A model generated the notes under the pieces. It was not told the DNA's origin, made no database searches, and saw nothing but the letters and a program-made list of their open reading frames with translations. Position numbers and translations under genes: made by a program. From NCBI RefSeq assembly GCF_020092905.1, contig NZ_JAGSGB010000002.1, forward strand, positions 1,218,501 to 1,282,500: 64,000 nt of DNA. Direction: 5' to 3'. Shown one piece after another: positions 55,901-63,459 of this stretch (within the stretch, counting starts at the first letter, position 1; every line of letters begins with the position of its first letter). The stretch comes from Pacificimonas aurantium. Lineage in GTDB: Bacteria; Pseudomonadota; Alphaproteobacteria; Sphingomonadales; Sphingomonadaceae.

Positions 55901-58900
55901 TACGCCGTTTTCGAGGATCGCCTTCAGACCCGCCGGATCGGTATCAAGCGCCACCAGCGTGTTGTTGAACCGCAGGCTGTTGGCGATGTCGAGTTCGCTG
56001 ACACCGCCGCCGGCCGGGGGCAGCTCGTCGACTTCGCCGTTAGGTCCCGGCGAAGAGAAGGTGCCGATGGCGGCGCGGATGCCGCCGCCATTCTTGATGG
56101 AGACGACGACCGTATCGTCACCTTCTCCGGCGCGTTCGCGGTAGGCGTAGGCGTTCGCATCGGCGGTCAGATTGCCCAGGTTGGTTTCCTGGGTTCGGAC
56201 CTCGCCGCGCGCACCTTCGAGATAGACGCTCACATAGCCGAACACGTTCGATCCTGCATCGTCGATGACGTCCTGGACCGGCTGGATCAGGTCGCGGACT
56301 TCACCGCCGCGCGTGCCGTCGGCAAAGGCGGTGTCGTCGAGTTCGTCGATGTCGACCCCGTAGGCATCGGCTACGGTTTCCTTCGTCGCGGCATAGGCAC
56401 CGGCGATGTCGGCATTTTCCTCGATGGAATCGGCGATAATGTTGCCATCCGCATCGAAGTCGACGACGAGACGACCAAGATAGGTATATTCGTTGTCGGT
56501 GTTCACGATGACAGTCGTGTTGCCGCTCGCGTCATTGGTCATGATCGGATACGGACCGTCCGCCTCGGCCGGGTGGCCGGTGAACGCCGCCAGCTCGTCA
56601 TTGTCATCGGCAAGAAGCGTGTTCGAGCCGCCGGCGATGATAATGTCGACGCCGTCGAGAAGCGGTGCGAGCGCCTCTTCGAGCTGGATCTGCTGCAGGT
56701 GAGAGACAAGAATAATCTTGTCCACGCCGGCCGCCGTCATTTCGTCGATGTAGGGCTGCAGGATTGCGGCGAGCGCGGACATGTCGTCCGCATTCGGTCC
56801 AATGACTTCGACGCCGCCAGTGGACGAAATGCTCTCCAGGATCTGCGTGGTCGCGCCGACGACACCGATCCGTTCGCCGCCCTCTTCGATGACCGTTGCC
56901 GGCACGATGCGGCCAGCGAGATCGGCCGCATTGTCGAGCCCGCTCGTGGCAGAGGTGTCGAAGTACAGGTCCGCCAGACTGCTATCGCCGGAGAAATCCA
57001 GATTGGCGCTGACATAGGGGAATGCGGCCGTGGACACCGCGTCGGCGAAGACGCCCGTTCCCAGGTCGAACTCGTGGTTGCCGATGGCTGACGCCTCGAC
57101 ACCCATGGCGTTCATGATCTGGATGTCGACGAAGTCGCCCGTCGTCAGATAGCCGGCCGTCAGGAAAGGACCCGGAATGTAGTTGTCGCCAGAAAAGAGC
57201 GTGATGGAATTGTCCGCCTGGCCTTCGAAAATGTCGATCAGCGCGGCAACATTTTCGGCCGTCTCGGAGAACTGCCCCAGTTCCGGGTCGCCGACATGGA
57301 GGAGCTGCAGGCTGTAGTCGACGCCCGTATCGATCGAAACGATGACCGGATCGTGATCGCTGAGCGGCGCCCCGCGGTCGTTGAACTCGGCGCTGGCGTG
57401 AACGATGTCGTATTCCGCGCCGCCGGCGACATTCTGCGAGACGAAGATATGATCGAGAGCCTGCGAGTTGCCGTTAAAGAGATAGGTGTAGCGCTCTTCC
57501 TCGGGCAGCCGGTTGGTCAGGTTGACGAGCCCGGCATCGTAGAGCGGGTCTAGCGGCTCTTCGAATTCGAACTCGTTGAGGTCGCCCAGCACGACCACCT
57601 GCGCATCGCCGCCAAGGCTTTCCACATAGTCGGCAACCGCATCTGCCTGTGCGGCGCGCTCCAGTGCGCTGCCGTTGACCGGCGGCTGCTCGACACCCAG
57701 CAGCGGCGTGGAGCCGCCCTTCGATGAGAAGTGGTTGTTGACGATGGTGTAGCTTTCGCCGCCGAACTCGAACTCCGCGACAAGCGGCAGGCGGGCGTCG
57801 TAGAAGGGGTTCTCTTCGTTCGTCGCCTGATCCTCGAACTGGATCGACGTCACCGAGCCCTCGACCAGGTCGACGCGGTCGTCACGATACAGGAAGACGT
57901 TGCGGATGTTGCCGCCCGGAACGCCGCCCGATGCCTCGTCGGTGATGAAGGGATTATCGATATAGGAATAGGTCGGACCGCCAACCGCTTCGATGGCGGC
58001 GACGATATCCTCCAGCGTCATTTCCGCCGTCACGACGCCGTCGAGCAGCGTGCCGCTATCGTCGTTCACCTCCTGCAGCGCGATGATATCCGGCGCCCCG
58101 AGATTGTTGACGATGATGTCGGCAACCGCGTCGAACCTGCCTTCCGCCACATCGCTGTCGGCATCCACGTCGAACTCGCCGTTGCCGTCGGCATCGACGC
58201 GGTCGAGATTGAGAACGTTGAAGGAAGCAACGGTTAGCGTGTCTTCATCGCCGGCGACGGTCGTGACTTCCGGCTCGATCGTGCCATCCGAGATGAGTTC
58301 GGGCGCATCGGTCACCAGCAGCTCCGGCACACCGAAGTCGTAGCTGAGCACGCCGGTGACATTGCCGAACCGGGCGCCGGCGATGACATCGGGCAGGCTG
58401 ATGCCGTCGGACACACCGAAGAAGTCGCTCTGGAACTGGACGATTTCCGGATTGAAGTCGCCGCCGATGGTATTCGTGAAGCCCAGGCCGCCTTCACCGC
58501 CAACGATGTTGATCGTTCCGCGGTCGGAGAAGTTCGTGCCGTAGAGGTTGCCCTCGCCGTCGGACAGCACCGCGAAGAACTCGCGGAACTGCGACTGCGG
58601 CGCCACCAGTACCGGGCTTTCGAAGGTGACGCGCATGCCTTCGAACTGTTCGTAAAAGGCGACGCCCTCTTCGACACTGGCCGTCGGCGGCAGGATGCCC
58701 GAGGACGGGCCGATCAGCACGGCTTCGGGAAGCGCATTGTCCGATGACAGGACGGTAATATCGGCGCTCGACAGCTGGGTGGTGGAGAGGTTGCCGGTGG
58801 AGCTGCCACCGGGCGTATATTCGGAAACGGTGCCCTGGACATCGAGCTCGTCGCCAAGCTCCACGGCGGGCGCACCGCCGGTGAAGACGAAGATGGCGTC

Positions 58901-60586
58901 GGAGGTGGCCATATTTCCGTCGCCGTCGGCGTCCTGCAGGTAGAAGCCATTGGAGTCGACGGCGGTAACGATACCGCGCACTCCGACCCGCGTACCGGCA
59001 TATTCGGAGACCTGGCCAGTACCCTGTACCTGGCCGATGTCGAGGCCGAAGCCGTCAAGGCCGAGTTCGTAAACCGCCGTGTTGCCCGAGACCTCGAAGC
59101 TGACGGCGATCTGCGCCTGACCGGTGGACGATTCGGCGGCGGAAATGAACTGGATCACTTCGGGCGAGATGAAGCCGTCGGCGCGCGCATCGATATAGTC
59201 GACGAACGTTGCCAGCTGAGGGTTCGTCACGTCGTAGACGAAGATGCCGCTGTCGCGCTCCATGCCGATGAAGGCGTAGACCTGTCCATCGATCTCTCCG
59301 ACCGCGATGGCTTCGGGTTCGGGCCCCTTGGCGTCGGAGCGGTTGTCGTCGACTTCGGCAGGGTCGCCTTCCCCGGGCACATAGTCGTCGTTGTTGAAGG
59401 CGTTCGGAACGCGCGCGGCCGCGATGATCTGCTCGAAATCGTCGCCGGAGTCGAACACCACATTACCGTCGGAATCGAGGATGGTGAACGACCGTCCGCC
59501 GAAGGCGTAAATCTGGTCGATGTCGCCGTCGCCGTCGGTGTCGCCCTCGGTATTCACGGCCTGCAGCCGGCCGAGAGCGGCTTCGGCCTGGAGCTCGGCA
59601 GCATTGGGATAGGCCGTCGGATCCAGATCGAGATCCTCGACGCGGGTTTCGTCGAAGTCGCGGCTGTCACCTTCGTTCGCGGTAAGGATGTAGGTCTCGC
59701 CGCCAATCGTGAAGCTGGCAAGCGCGTCGGGCATGTTGAACCCGATCACGTCATAGTTGAGGATCGTGATCGCGCCGTCTTCGTCGGACGGATCGAAGCC
59801 GTTGCCCGGAACCGAATAGTCCTTCAGGCCCGCCGAAAACAGGTCGACGAAAGCCATTGTTTCGAGGTCGAACACGGCGATCGCATTCGCTTCCTGCAGG
59901 CTGACATAAAGTCGCCCGTCCTCACCTTCGACGATATATTCCGGCTCGAAGTCGAGCGACGGCACGGAATCGGCGGCGGCGCGAATGCCTTGCGCGAGAT
60001 ATTGCGCGCGATCTTCGGCGGTGAACACGCCGTCGCCGGTGATGTCGTTGAACTGCTGAAGCCCGAAGTTCCGCACCGCCCCTGGCGCGTCGGCATCGAC
60101 GGTCAGGTCGATGATCGAGATCGTGCCGGCGCCGCCATCTTCACTGGCGGGCGCGTCGCCGCGCTCGCCTTCGTTGGCCACGAAAATCTTCGTACCATCC
60201 TGCGAAAAGCTGACCTGGTCAGGCAGATTGCCGACCTCATAAGTCCCAAGGGCGCTGCCGTCGGCGGCGCTGAAGGTCTGCACGACGCCGTCGGCGCTGT
60301 CGCGCGCAATCGCCACGGCGACGATGCCGTTGTTGATGGCGACAGACTGAAGGCCGTCAAAGCCTGCTACCGGGAGAAGGACCGCGCCGGCCGGCGCGTC
60401 GTCGGGCAGCTCCGCTCCGAGATAAACGGCAAGGACGAGCTCGCCGCTCGACTGGGAGAACAGGTCGACGCGGCCCGCGGCCCCGTTCGTTACCGCCAGA
60501 ATGTCGCCATCGACCGAGACGACTTCGGAACCGGCTTCACCGACGCCGCTATCGAACGTCCCTACCAGCGAGATATCGAAATCCAT
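52979..60586 (-). CDS. Giant multidomain exoenzyme: choice-of-anchor-I domain, EEP nuclease, two 5'-nucleotidase modules
   Basis: The product has 2535 residues. Domains: choice-of-anchor-I propeller-like region (1-510; VSFSQDGTKIFVANEGERGD, GGETYILTANEGDSRDF); OB-like segment of the ExeM/NucH type (about 516-780; GVRGIVTAVDSNGFYLQDAD); EEP nuclease (about 780-1085) with intact LQEVND, NNHFSSKGG, LGDLNEFEF and LSDHDPVIVS; 5'-nucleotidase module 1 (about 1088-1700); 5'-nucleotidase module 2 (about 1728-2490) with a 100-residue FN-x-GGD insert (about 2060-2170). It probably degrades extracellular DNA and dephosphorylates the nucleotides. It has no signal peptide; GAGGGG precedes the ATG at 60586. 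The C-terminal tail is acidic and ends ETAALIL, compatible with type I secretion. Several DxDGDxD loops may bind Ca2+. Confidence 0.9.
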   Translation of the reverse strand: MDFDISLVGTFDSGVGEAGSEVVSVDGDILAVTNGAAGRVDLFSQSSGELVLAVYLGAELPDDAPAGAVLLPVAGFDGLQSVAINNGIVAVAIARDSADGVVQTFSAADGSALGTYEVGNLPDQVSFSQDGTKIFVANEGERGDAPASEDGGAGTISIIDLTVDADAPGAVRNFGLQQFNDITGDGVFTAEDRAQYLAQGIRAAADSVPSLDFEPEYIVEGEDGRLYVSLQEANAIAVFDLETMAFVDLFSAGLKDYSVPGNGFDPSDEDGAITILNYDVIGFNMPDALASFTIGGETYILTANEGDSRDFDETRVEDLDLDPTAYPNAAELQAEAALGRLQAVNTEGDTDGDGDIDQIYAFGGRSFTILDSDGNVVFDSGDDFEQIIAAARVPNAFNNDDYVPGEGDPAEVDDNRSDAKGPEPEAIAVGEIDGQVYAFIGMERDSGIFVYDVTNPQLATFVDYIDARADGFISPEVIQFISAAESSTGQAQIAVSFEVSGNTAVYELGLDGFGLDIGQVQGTGQVSEYAGTRVGVRGIVTAVDSNGFYLQDADGDGNMATSDAIFVFTGGAPAVELGDELDVQGTVSEYTPGGSSTGNLSTTQLSSADITVLSSDNALPEAVLIGPSSGILPPTASVEEGVAFYEQFEGMRVTFESPVLVAPQSQFREFFAVLSDGEGNLYGTNFSDRGTINIVGGEGGLGFTNTIGGDFNPEIVQFQSDFFGVSDGISLPDVIAGARFGNVTGVLSYDFGVPELLVTDAPELISDGTIEPEVTTVAGDEDTLTVASFNVLNLDRVDADGNGEFDVDADSDVAEGRFDAVADIIVNNLGAPDIIALQEVNDDSGTLLDGVVTAEMTLEDIVAAIEAVGGPTYSYIDNPFITDEASGGVPGGNIRNVFLYRDDRVDLVEGSVTSIQFEDQATNEENPFYDARLPLVAEFEFGGESYTIVNNHFSSKGGSTPLLGVEQPPVNGSALERAAQADAVADYVESLGGDAQVVVLGDLNEFEFEEPLDPLYDAGLVNLTNRLPEEERYTYLFNGNSQALDHIFVSQNVAGGAEYDIVHASAEFNDRGAPLSDHDPVIVSIDTGVDYSLQLLHVGDPELGQFSETAENVAALIDIFEGQADNSITLFSGDNYIPGPFLTAGYLTTGDFVDIQIMNAMGVEASAIGNHEFDLGTGVFADAVSTAAFPYVSANLDFSGDSSLADLYFDTSATSGLDNAADLAGRIVPATVIEEGGERIGVVGATTQILESISSTGGVEVIGPNADDMSALAAILQPYIDEMTAAGVDKIILVSHLQQIQLEEALAPLLDGVDIIIAGGSNTLLADDNDELAAFTGHPAEADGPYPIMTNDASGNTTVIVNTDNEYTYLGRLVVDFDADGNIIADSIEENADIAGAYAATKETVADAYGVDIDELDDTAFADGTRGGEVRDLIQPVQDVIDDAGSNVFGYVSVYLEGARGEVRTQETNLGNLTADANAYAYRERAGEGDDTVVVSIKNGGGIRAAIGTFSSPGPNGEVDELPPAGGGVSELDIANSLRFNNTLVALDTDPAGLKAILENGVSGIAGATEGRFPQVAGVRFSFDQSQPVGERVEDIALVDGDGNIIPLYDDGVLIEGAPANITVVTLGFLAEGGDGYPFADVGTNFRAITEDGIEDVTFNQDGELDLPGDTLGEQQAFQDYLSEEYPTPEQAFDSEDTSIEDDTRIQNQEFREDTVLTGDPVGGSGAATLQLLHFGDPEFGLLAGDTAPLVAALLDAYADDYANTLILSSGDNYIPGPFRTASDINGTGFAEIQVLNAMGVQATAIGNHEFDLGTGLFADAVSASDFAHISANLDFSSDSSTSDLFVETVGTGGLETAEELAGQIAPSAVIEQDGATFGIVGATTQILETISSTGGIDVVGPDMDDMQALAAILQPVIDDLTAQGVDKIILLSHLQQIQLEQALAPLLEDVDIIVAGGSNTRLGDETDEAVAFPGHEAEFEGSYPIETQDANGNPLLIVNTDNEFTYLGRLVVDFDENGNVISDSLEENVELSGAYAATLENVAEAYGFDTVGARVSLNAGQSGGLGAGRFNIFGTASADETITVLDGAVLTLDASFNRGGDTISFAGESAEYSVDLTGSVLVIRGDDGTIVALPIGAEGATLEFADESFVARFDGANVLVGDQVVTSTETYIGGEEADRAIADDMFGLNGLAFEEGSRADEVRDIIAPVQEIIDEAGSNIFGFTDVYLEGARGAVRTEETNLGNLTADANLNALEDRIDLGDNFAVSIKNGGGIRAAIGTFSSPGPNGEVDQLPPPPNGGVSELDISNALRFNNQLVAVDVDAIGLKAILEHGVSGIAGATEGRFPQVGGVRFSFDQSQPVGDRVEDIALLTEDGTLVPLYSDGELVDGAGDLGITIVTLNFMAEGGDGYPFPDVGANFRALTEDGAVAISPDENDELPLPGNSLGEQQALQEYLAEEYPTEGEAFSMEETSIENDTRIQNEEFRESTVLEGEADSAAAAFAPLSADDDLIECFTGFDDLIPPMLVEETAALIL
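52990..55410 (-). repeat. Intragenic duplication, 5'-nucleotidase module 2
   Basis: This encodes the C-terminal copy, starting LQLLHFGDPEFGLL. It is very close to module 1 in DNA and protein (for example GDNYIPGPF, GNHEFDLGTG, SHLQQIQLEQALAPLL, IKNGGGIRAAIGTFSSPGPN). It differs by an inserted module at 54090-54400 and by lacking nothing obvious otherwise. Boundaries are approximate. Confidence 0.85.
54090..54400 (-). repeat. FN-x-GGD beta module inserted in 5'-nucleotidase module 2
   Basis: About 104 residues. The core reads ETITVLDGAVLTL, FNRGGDTISFAG, then YSVDLTGSVLVIR. It sits between the metallophosphatase part and the C-terminal nucleotidase domain, where module 1 has a plain linker. 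It is homologous to the two modules of the neighbouring CAP exoprotein. Confidence 0.75.
55430..57330 (-). repeat. Intragenic duplication, 5'-nucleotidase module 1
   Basis: This encodes the first copy, starting LQLLHVGDPELGQF and ending with DTSIEDDTRIQNQEF, a tail repeated after module 2 as ETSIENDTRIQNEEF. The shared tail shows that the duplicated unit includes the linker. Boundaries are approximate. Confidence 0.85.
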
Positions 60587-60669
60587 GAGCCAAACCCCTC
60601 TTAACAGACCCGTTTTCCGATCAGAGCAGGACGCTCTGTCGAGGGGCGGTTAGGATCGGTTCATGACAC

Positions 60670-60681
60670 TTGGGCGCCCAA
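60670..60681. other. Perfect 12-bp palindrome between the giant exoenzyme and cydA genes
   Basis: TTGGGCGCCCAA reads the same on both strands. It lies 84 bases before the exoenzyme start and 170 bases before cydA, in the only divergent promoter region of the 52-63 kb segment. It could be an operator for either gene; no regulator family is assigned. No other feature is seen in 60587-60851. Confidence 0.35.
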
Positions 60682-60851
60682 ATCTTTGAAGAATGGGCGT
60701 CAGTTTGGTGTAGGATTTGTTGCGGACGCTTTTTTGCGCCGCAGAATTCCCGCATGTGCGCCGATGCACCGCAGGACGAGGCGGACCTGTTCCGCTAGGT
60801 GGTTGCGACGGAGAAGGGGAGCGGACAAGGTACGCCTCGAACGGAGGGGAC

Positions 60852-62288
60852 ATGTTTGATTTCGCCGACCCGGTCCTGCTGGCGCGGATCCAGTTCGCCT
60901 TCACGGTCAGCTTTCATTTCATCTTTCCGGCATTCTCCATCGGCCTTGCGAGCTTCCTCGCGGTCCTCAACGCGATGTGGCTGGCGACCGGCCGCCCGCT
61001 CTATCTCGACCTCTTCAAATATTGGGCGAAGATTTTTGCCGTCGCCTTCGCCATGGGTGTCGTGTCCGGCATCGTCATGTCCTACCAGTTCGGCACCAAC
61101 TGGTCGGTCTTCTCGGACAGGACTGGTCCCATTCTCGGCCCCCTTATGGCCTATGAGGTCCTGACCGCCTTCTTTCTCGAGGCCGGTTTTCTGGGCGTGA
61201 TGCTGTTCGGGATGGACCGGGTCGGGCCGAAGCTGCATTTCTTCGCCACCTTGATGGTCGCCGCCGGCACCTTCATCAGCGCCTTCTGGATCCTCAGCGT
61301 CAACAGCTGGATGCATACGCCCACGGGGTTCGAGATCGCCGAAAACGGACAGTTTCTCCCGGTCGCAAGCTGGCTGGAGATCATCTTCAATCCCAGCTTT
61401 CCTTACCGTCTCGCTCATACGGTGACCGCGGCTTATCTCACCACGAGCCTGGTCGTCGGGGCGGTCGGCGCGTGGCACCTTCTGTCCGACCGGACAAGTG
61501 CACATGCCCGCAAGATGTTCTCGATGGCCATGTGGATGGCAGCGCTCGTCGCACCGCTGCAGATTTTCCTCGGCGATCTCCACGGCCTCAACACCTTGGA
61601 GCATCAGCCCGCCAAGGTGATGGCGATGGAGGGTCATTTCGAAAGCCATCCGGAGGGCGCACCGCTCATCCTTTTCGGGCTGCCCGACGAAGAGCGGGAA
61701 CGCGTCGACTATGCGCTCGAAATTCCGAAACTCTCGTCACTCATCCTGAAACATGATCCGAACGCTCCGCTCGACGGGCTCGATACGGTTCCCGAGGAAG
61801 AAAGGCCGCCGGTCGCGATCGTCTTCTGGTCCTTCCGGGTGATGGTCGCGCTCGGCTTCCTGATGCTGGGGCTCGGGGCCCTCAGCCTAGTCGCGCGCTG
61901 GCGCGGAAAGCTGTACGACTGGCCGCTCCTACACCGCTTCGCGCTCGTCATGGGCCCGTCCGGTTTCGTTGCCGTTATTGCCGGTTGGATCACGACGGAG
62001 GTCGGGCGGCAGCCTTACACCGTCTACGGCGTACTGCGGACAGTCGACAGCGTTTCGCCGCTCGATGCACCGGCTGTGGGAACGTCGCTGGTCGCCTTCG
62101 TTCTCGTCTATTTCGCAGTCTTCGGCGCCGGCACCTGGTATCTCCTCAAACTGATGGGCACGCTGCCGCACAGCCATGAGGAGGAGCCCGCACAAACGCC
62201 CATAAGATCCGCAGGGATCACCCCCGCACCCTCGGTGGAGCGGCGCGGCACCATTCCGGATGCCGAGCCGGTGGACGGGAAAGCATAG
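60852..62288 (+). CDS. cydA: Cytochrome bd-type ubiquinol oxidase subunit I (cyanide-insensitive type)
   Basis: The 478-residue membrane subunit binds the b and d haems and oxidises ubiquinol. Parts: N-terminal LARIQFAFTVSFHFIFPAFS with a haem His, GTNWSVFSDRTGPILGPLMA, AHTVTAAYLTTSLVVGAVGA (second His) and GWITTEVGRQPYTVYGVLRT. The quinol loop is short and the protein is about 45 residues shorter than E. coli CydA, which marks the CIO (CioA) group. The ATG at 60852 with CGGAGGGGAC in front decides the start, although an in-frame codon exists at 60717. cydB follows after three bases. Confidence 0.95.
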   Translation: MFDFADPVLLARIQFAFTVSFHFIFPAFSIGLASFLAVLNAMWLATGRPLYLDLFKYWAKIFAVAFAMGVVSGIVMSYQFGTNWSVFSDRTGPILGPLMAYEVLTAFFLEAGFLGVMLFGMDRVGPKLHFFATLMVAAGTFISAFWILSVNSWMHTPTGFEIAENGQFLPVASWLEIIFNPSFPYRLAHTVTAAYLTTSLVVGAVGAWHLLSDRTSAHARKMFSMAMWMAALVAPLQIFLGDLHGLNTLEHQPAKVMAMEGHFESHPEGAPLILFGLPDEERERVDYALEIPKLSSLILKHDPNAPLDGLDTVPEEERPPVAIVFWSFRVMVALGFLMLGLGALSLVARWRGKLYDWPLLHRFALVMGPSGFVAVIAGWITTEVGRQPYTVYGVLRTVDSVSPLDAPAVGTSLVAFVLVYFAVFGAGTWYLLKLMGTLPHSHEEEPAQTPIRSAGITPAPSVERRGTIPDAEPVDGKA

Positions 62289-62291
62289 GCC

Positions 62292-63302
62292 ATGCTCGAC
62301 TATAATTTCGACCTGACGGTCATCTGGGCGGTCATCATCGCCTTAGCGATCTTTGCCTATGTCGTGATGGACGGCTTCGACCTGGGCGTGGGTATATTGT
62401 TCAAGTTCTTCCCCGCCGGGGAAGGACGTAATCGTGCGATGAACTCGATCGCGCCCGTCTGGGATGGCAACGAGACCTGGCTGATCCTCGGCGGCGGCGG
62501 TCTGTTTGCCGCCTTCCCCTTGGCCTACGCGCTCATTCTGCCGGCTCTCTATGCGCCCATCATCGCCATGCTCCTGGGTCTGATCTTTCGCGGCGTCGCC
62601 TTCGAATATCGCTGGCGGGATCCACGTCACCGCGCCTTCTGGGATGCGGCTTTTACCGGCGGATCGATCGTGGCGGCGCTCGCCCAGGGGATAACTCTCG
62701 GCGCGCTCCTTCAAGGTATCGATGTCGAAGGCCGGGCCTACGCCGGCGGCTGGTGGGACTGGCTGACGCCCTTCAGCCTGCTGACGGGGGTCAGTGTCGT
62801 CATCGGCTATGCGCTGCTCGGCGCCACCTGGCTGATGTACAAGCTCGACGGGCGGCCGCATGACCGGGCGAAGCGGCTCGCCTGGACATTGTTCTTCGCC
62901 GTCCTGGCATGCATCGTCGCCGTCAGCATCGCGACGCTGCTCCTCGGCGCGGGATATCGCGACAAGTGGCTGGAGGCACCGGCCATATATGTGACCTCGC
63001 AGGTCCCGCTTCTCACGGTCATCGCGACTTTTGCCTTCTGGCGCGCCATGAAGCGGGAAACGCATGCCACGCCCTTTCTCACGTCGCTCGCGCTTTTCTT
63101 TCTCACCTTCATCGGCCTTGGGGTCTCGATGTGGCCCGACATCATACCGGGCGCCGTCAGCATCTGGGACGCCGCAGCGCCGGAGAAGAGCCAGATCTTC
63201 ATGCTTGTCGGGGCGCTCATCATCATGCCGCTGATCATTGCCTATACCGCCTATGCCTACTGGGTCTTTCGCGGGAAGGTCGGCGCAGAGGGCTATCACT
63301 GA
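62292..63302 (+). CDS. cydB: Cytochrome bd-type ubiquinol oxidase subunit II
   Basis: The 336-residue subunit II has about eight or nine membrane helices. Signatures are the N-terminal VIIALAIFAYVVMDGFDLGV with GILFKFFP, IAPVWDGNETWLILGGGGLF, LIFRGVAFEYRW and a C-terminal TAYAYWVFRGKV. It pairs with the CydA-like subunit encoded just upstream and, in the CIO group, gives a cyanide-resistant terminal oxidase for low-oxygen or stress respiration. The gene spacing (3 bases before, 2 bases after) shows one operon. Confidence 0.96.
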   Translation: MLDYNFDLTVIWAVIIALAIFAYVVMDGFDLGVGILFKFFPAGEGRNRAMNSIAPVWDGNETWLILGGGGLFAAFPLAYALILPALYAPIIAMLLGLIFRGVAFEYRWRDPRHRAFWDAAFTGGSIVAALAQGITLGALLQGIDVEGRAYAGGWWDWLTPFSLLTGVSVVIGYALLGATWLMYKLDGRPHDRAKRLAWTLFFAVLACIVAVSIATLLLGAGYRDKWLEAPAIYVTSQVPLLTVIATFAFWRAMKRETHATPFLTSLALFFLTFIGLGVSMWPDIIPGAVSIWDAAAPEKSQIFMLVGALIIMPLIIAYTAYAYWVFRGKVGAEGYH

Positions 63303-63304
63303 GC

Positions 63305-63427
63305 ATGAACAGCGGGGAAAAGCGCCCGCTTTGGAAGCGCGTCGGATGGCTGGTCGGCCTGTACATGGCCAGCATTACCATTCTCGGCCTCGTCGCGCTC
63401 GCCATTAAGTTCTGGTTGGGCAGCTGA
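63305..63427 (+). CDS. DUF2474 small membrane protein of the bd oxidase operon
   Basis: The 40-residue protein has a basic N-terminus (MNSGEKRPLWKRVGWLVGLY) and a single membrane helix ending IKFWLGS. This size, the LWKRVGWLV segment and the position directly after cydB match DUF2474, often found with CIO-type oxidases. It is a likely functional counterpart of CydX/CydH, the small subunits that stabilise bd oxidase, although that role is inferred. The ATG at 63305 follows the cydB stop by two bases. Confidence 0.88.
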   Translation: MNSGEKRPLWKRVGWLVGLYMASITILGLVALAIKFWLGS

Positions 63428-63459
63428 GATTGAGCTCGCTGCCCGGAAGGGCGATAGGG

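Noticed and set aside
52829..57091. Long plus-strand open frames (52829-55078 and 55385-57091) opposite the giant exoenzyme
   Set aside because: They repeat each other only because the sense gene is duplicated. They lack ribosome sites and recognisable domains; the minus frame carries complete enzyme motifs.
49574..60586. RTX GGxGxDxxx nonapeptide arrays in the giant exoproteins
   Set aside because: I looked for tandem glycine-aspartate nonapeptides and found only isolated DxDGD loops and FN-x-GGD modules, so an RTX call is not supported.
60717..60851. N-terminal extension of cydA
   Set aside because: The frame is open, but the extension lacks conservation and precedes a good ribosome site and the standard CydA start at 60852.
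62343..63299. Minus-strand open frame (318 codons) opposite cydB
   Set aside because: It is highly charged low-complexity sequence produced by reading membrane-protein codons backwards; cydB is unambiguous.
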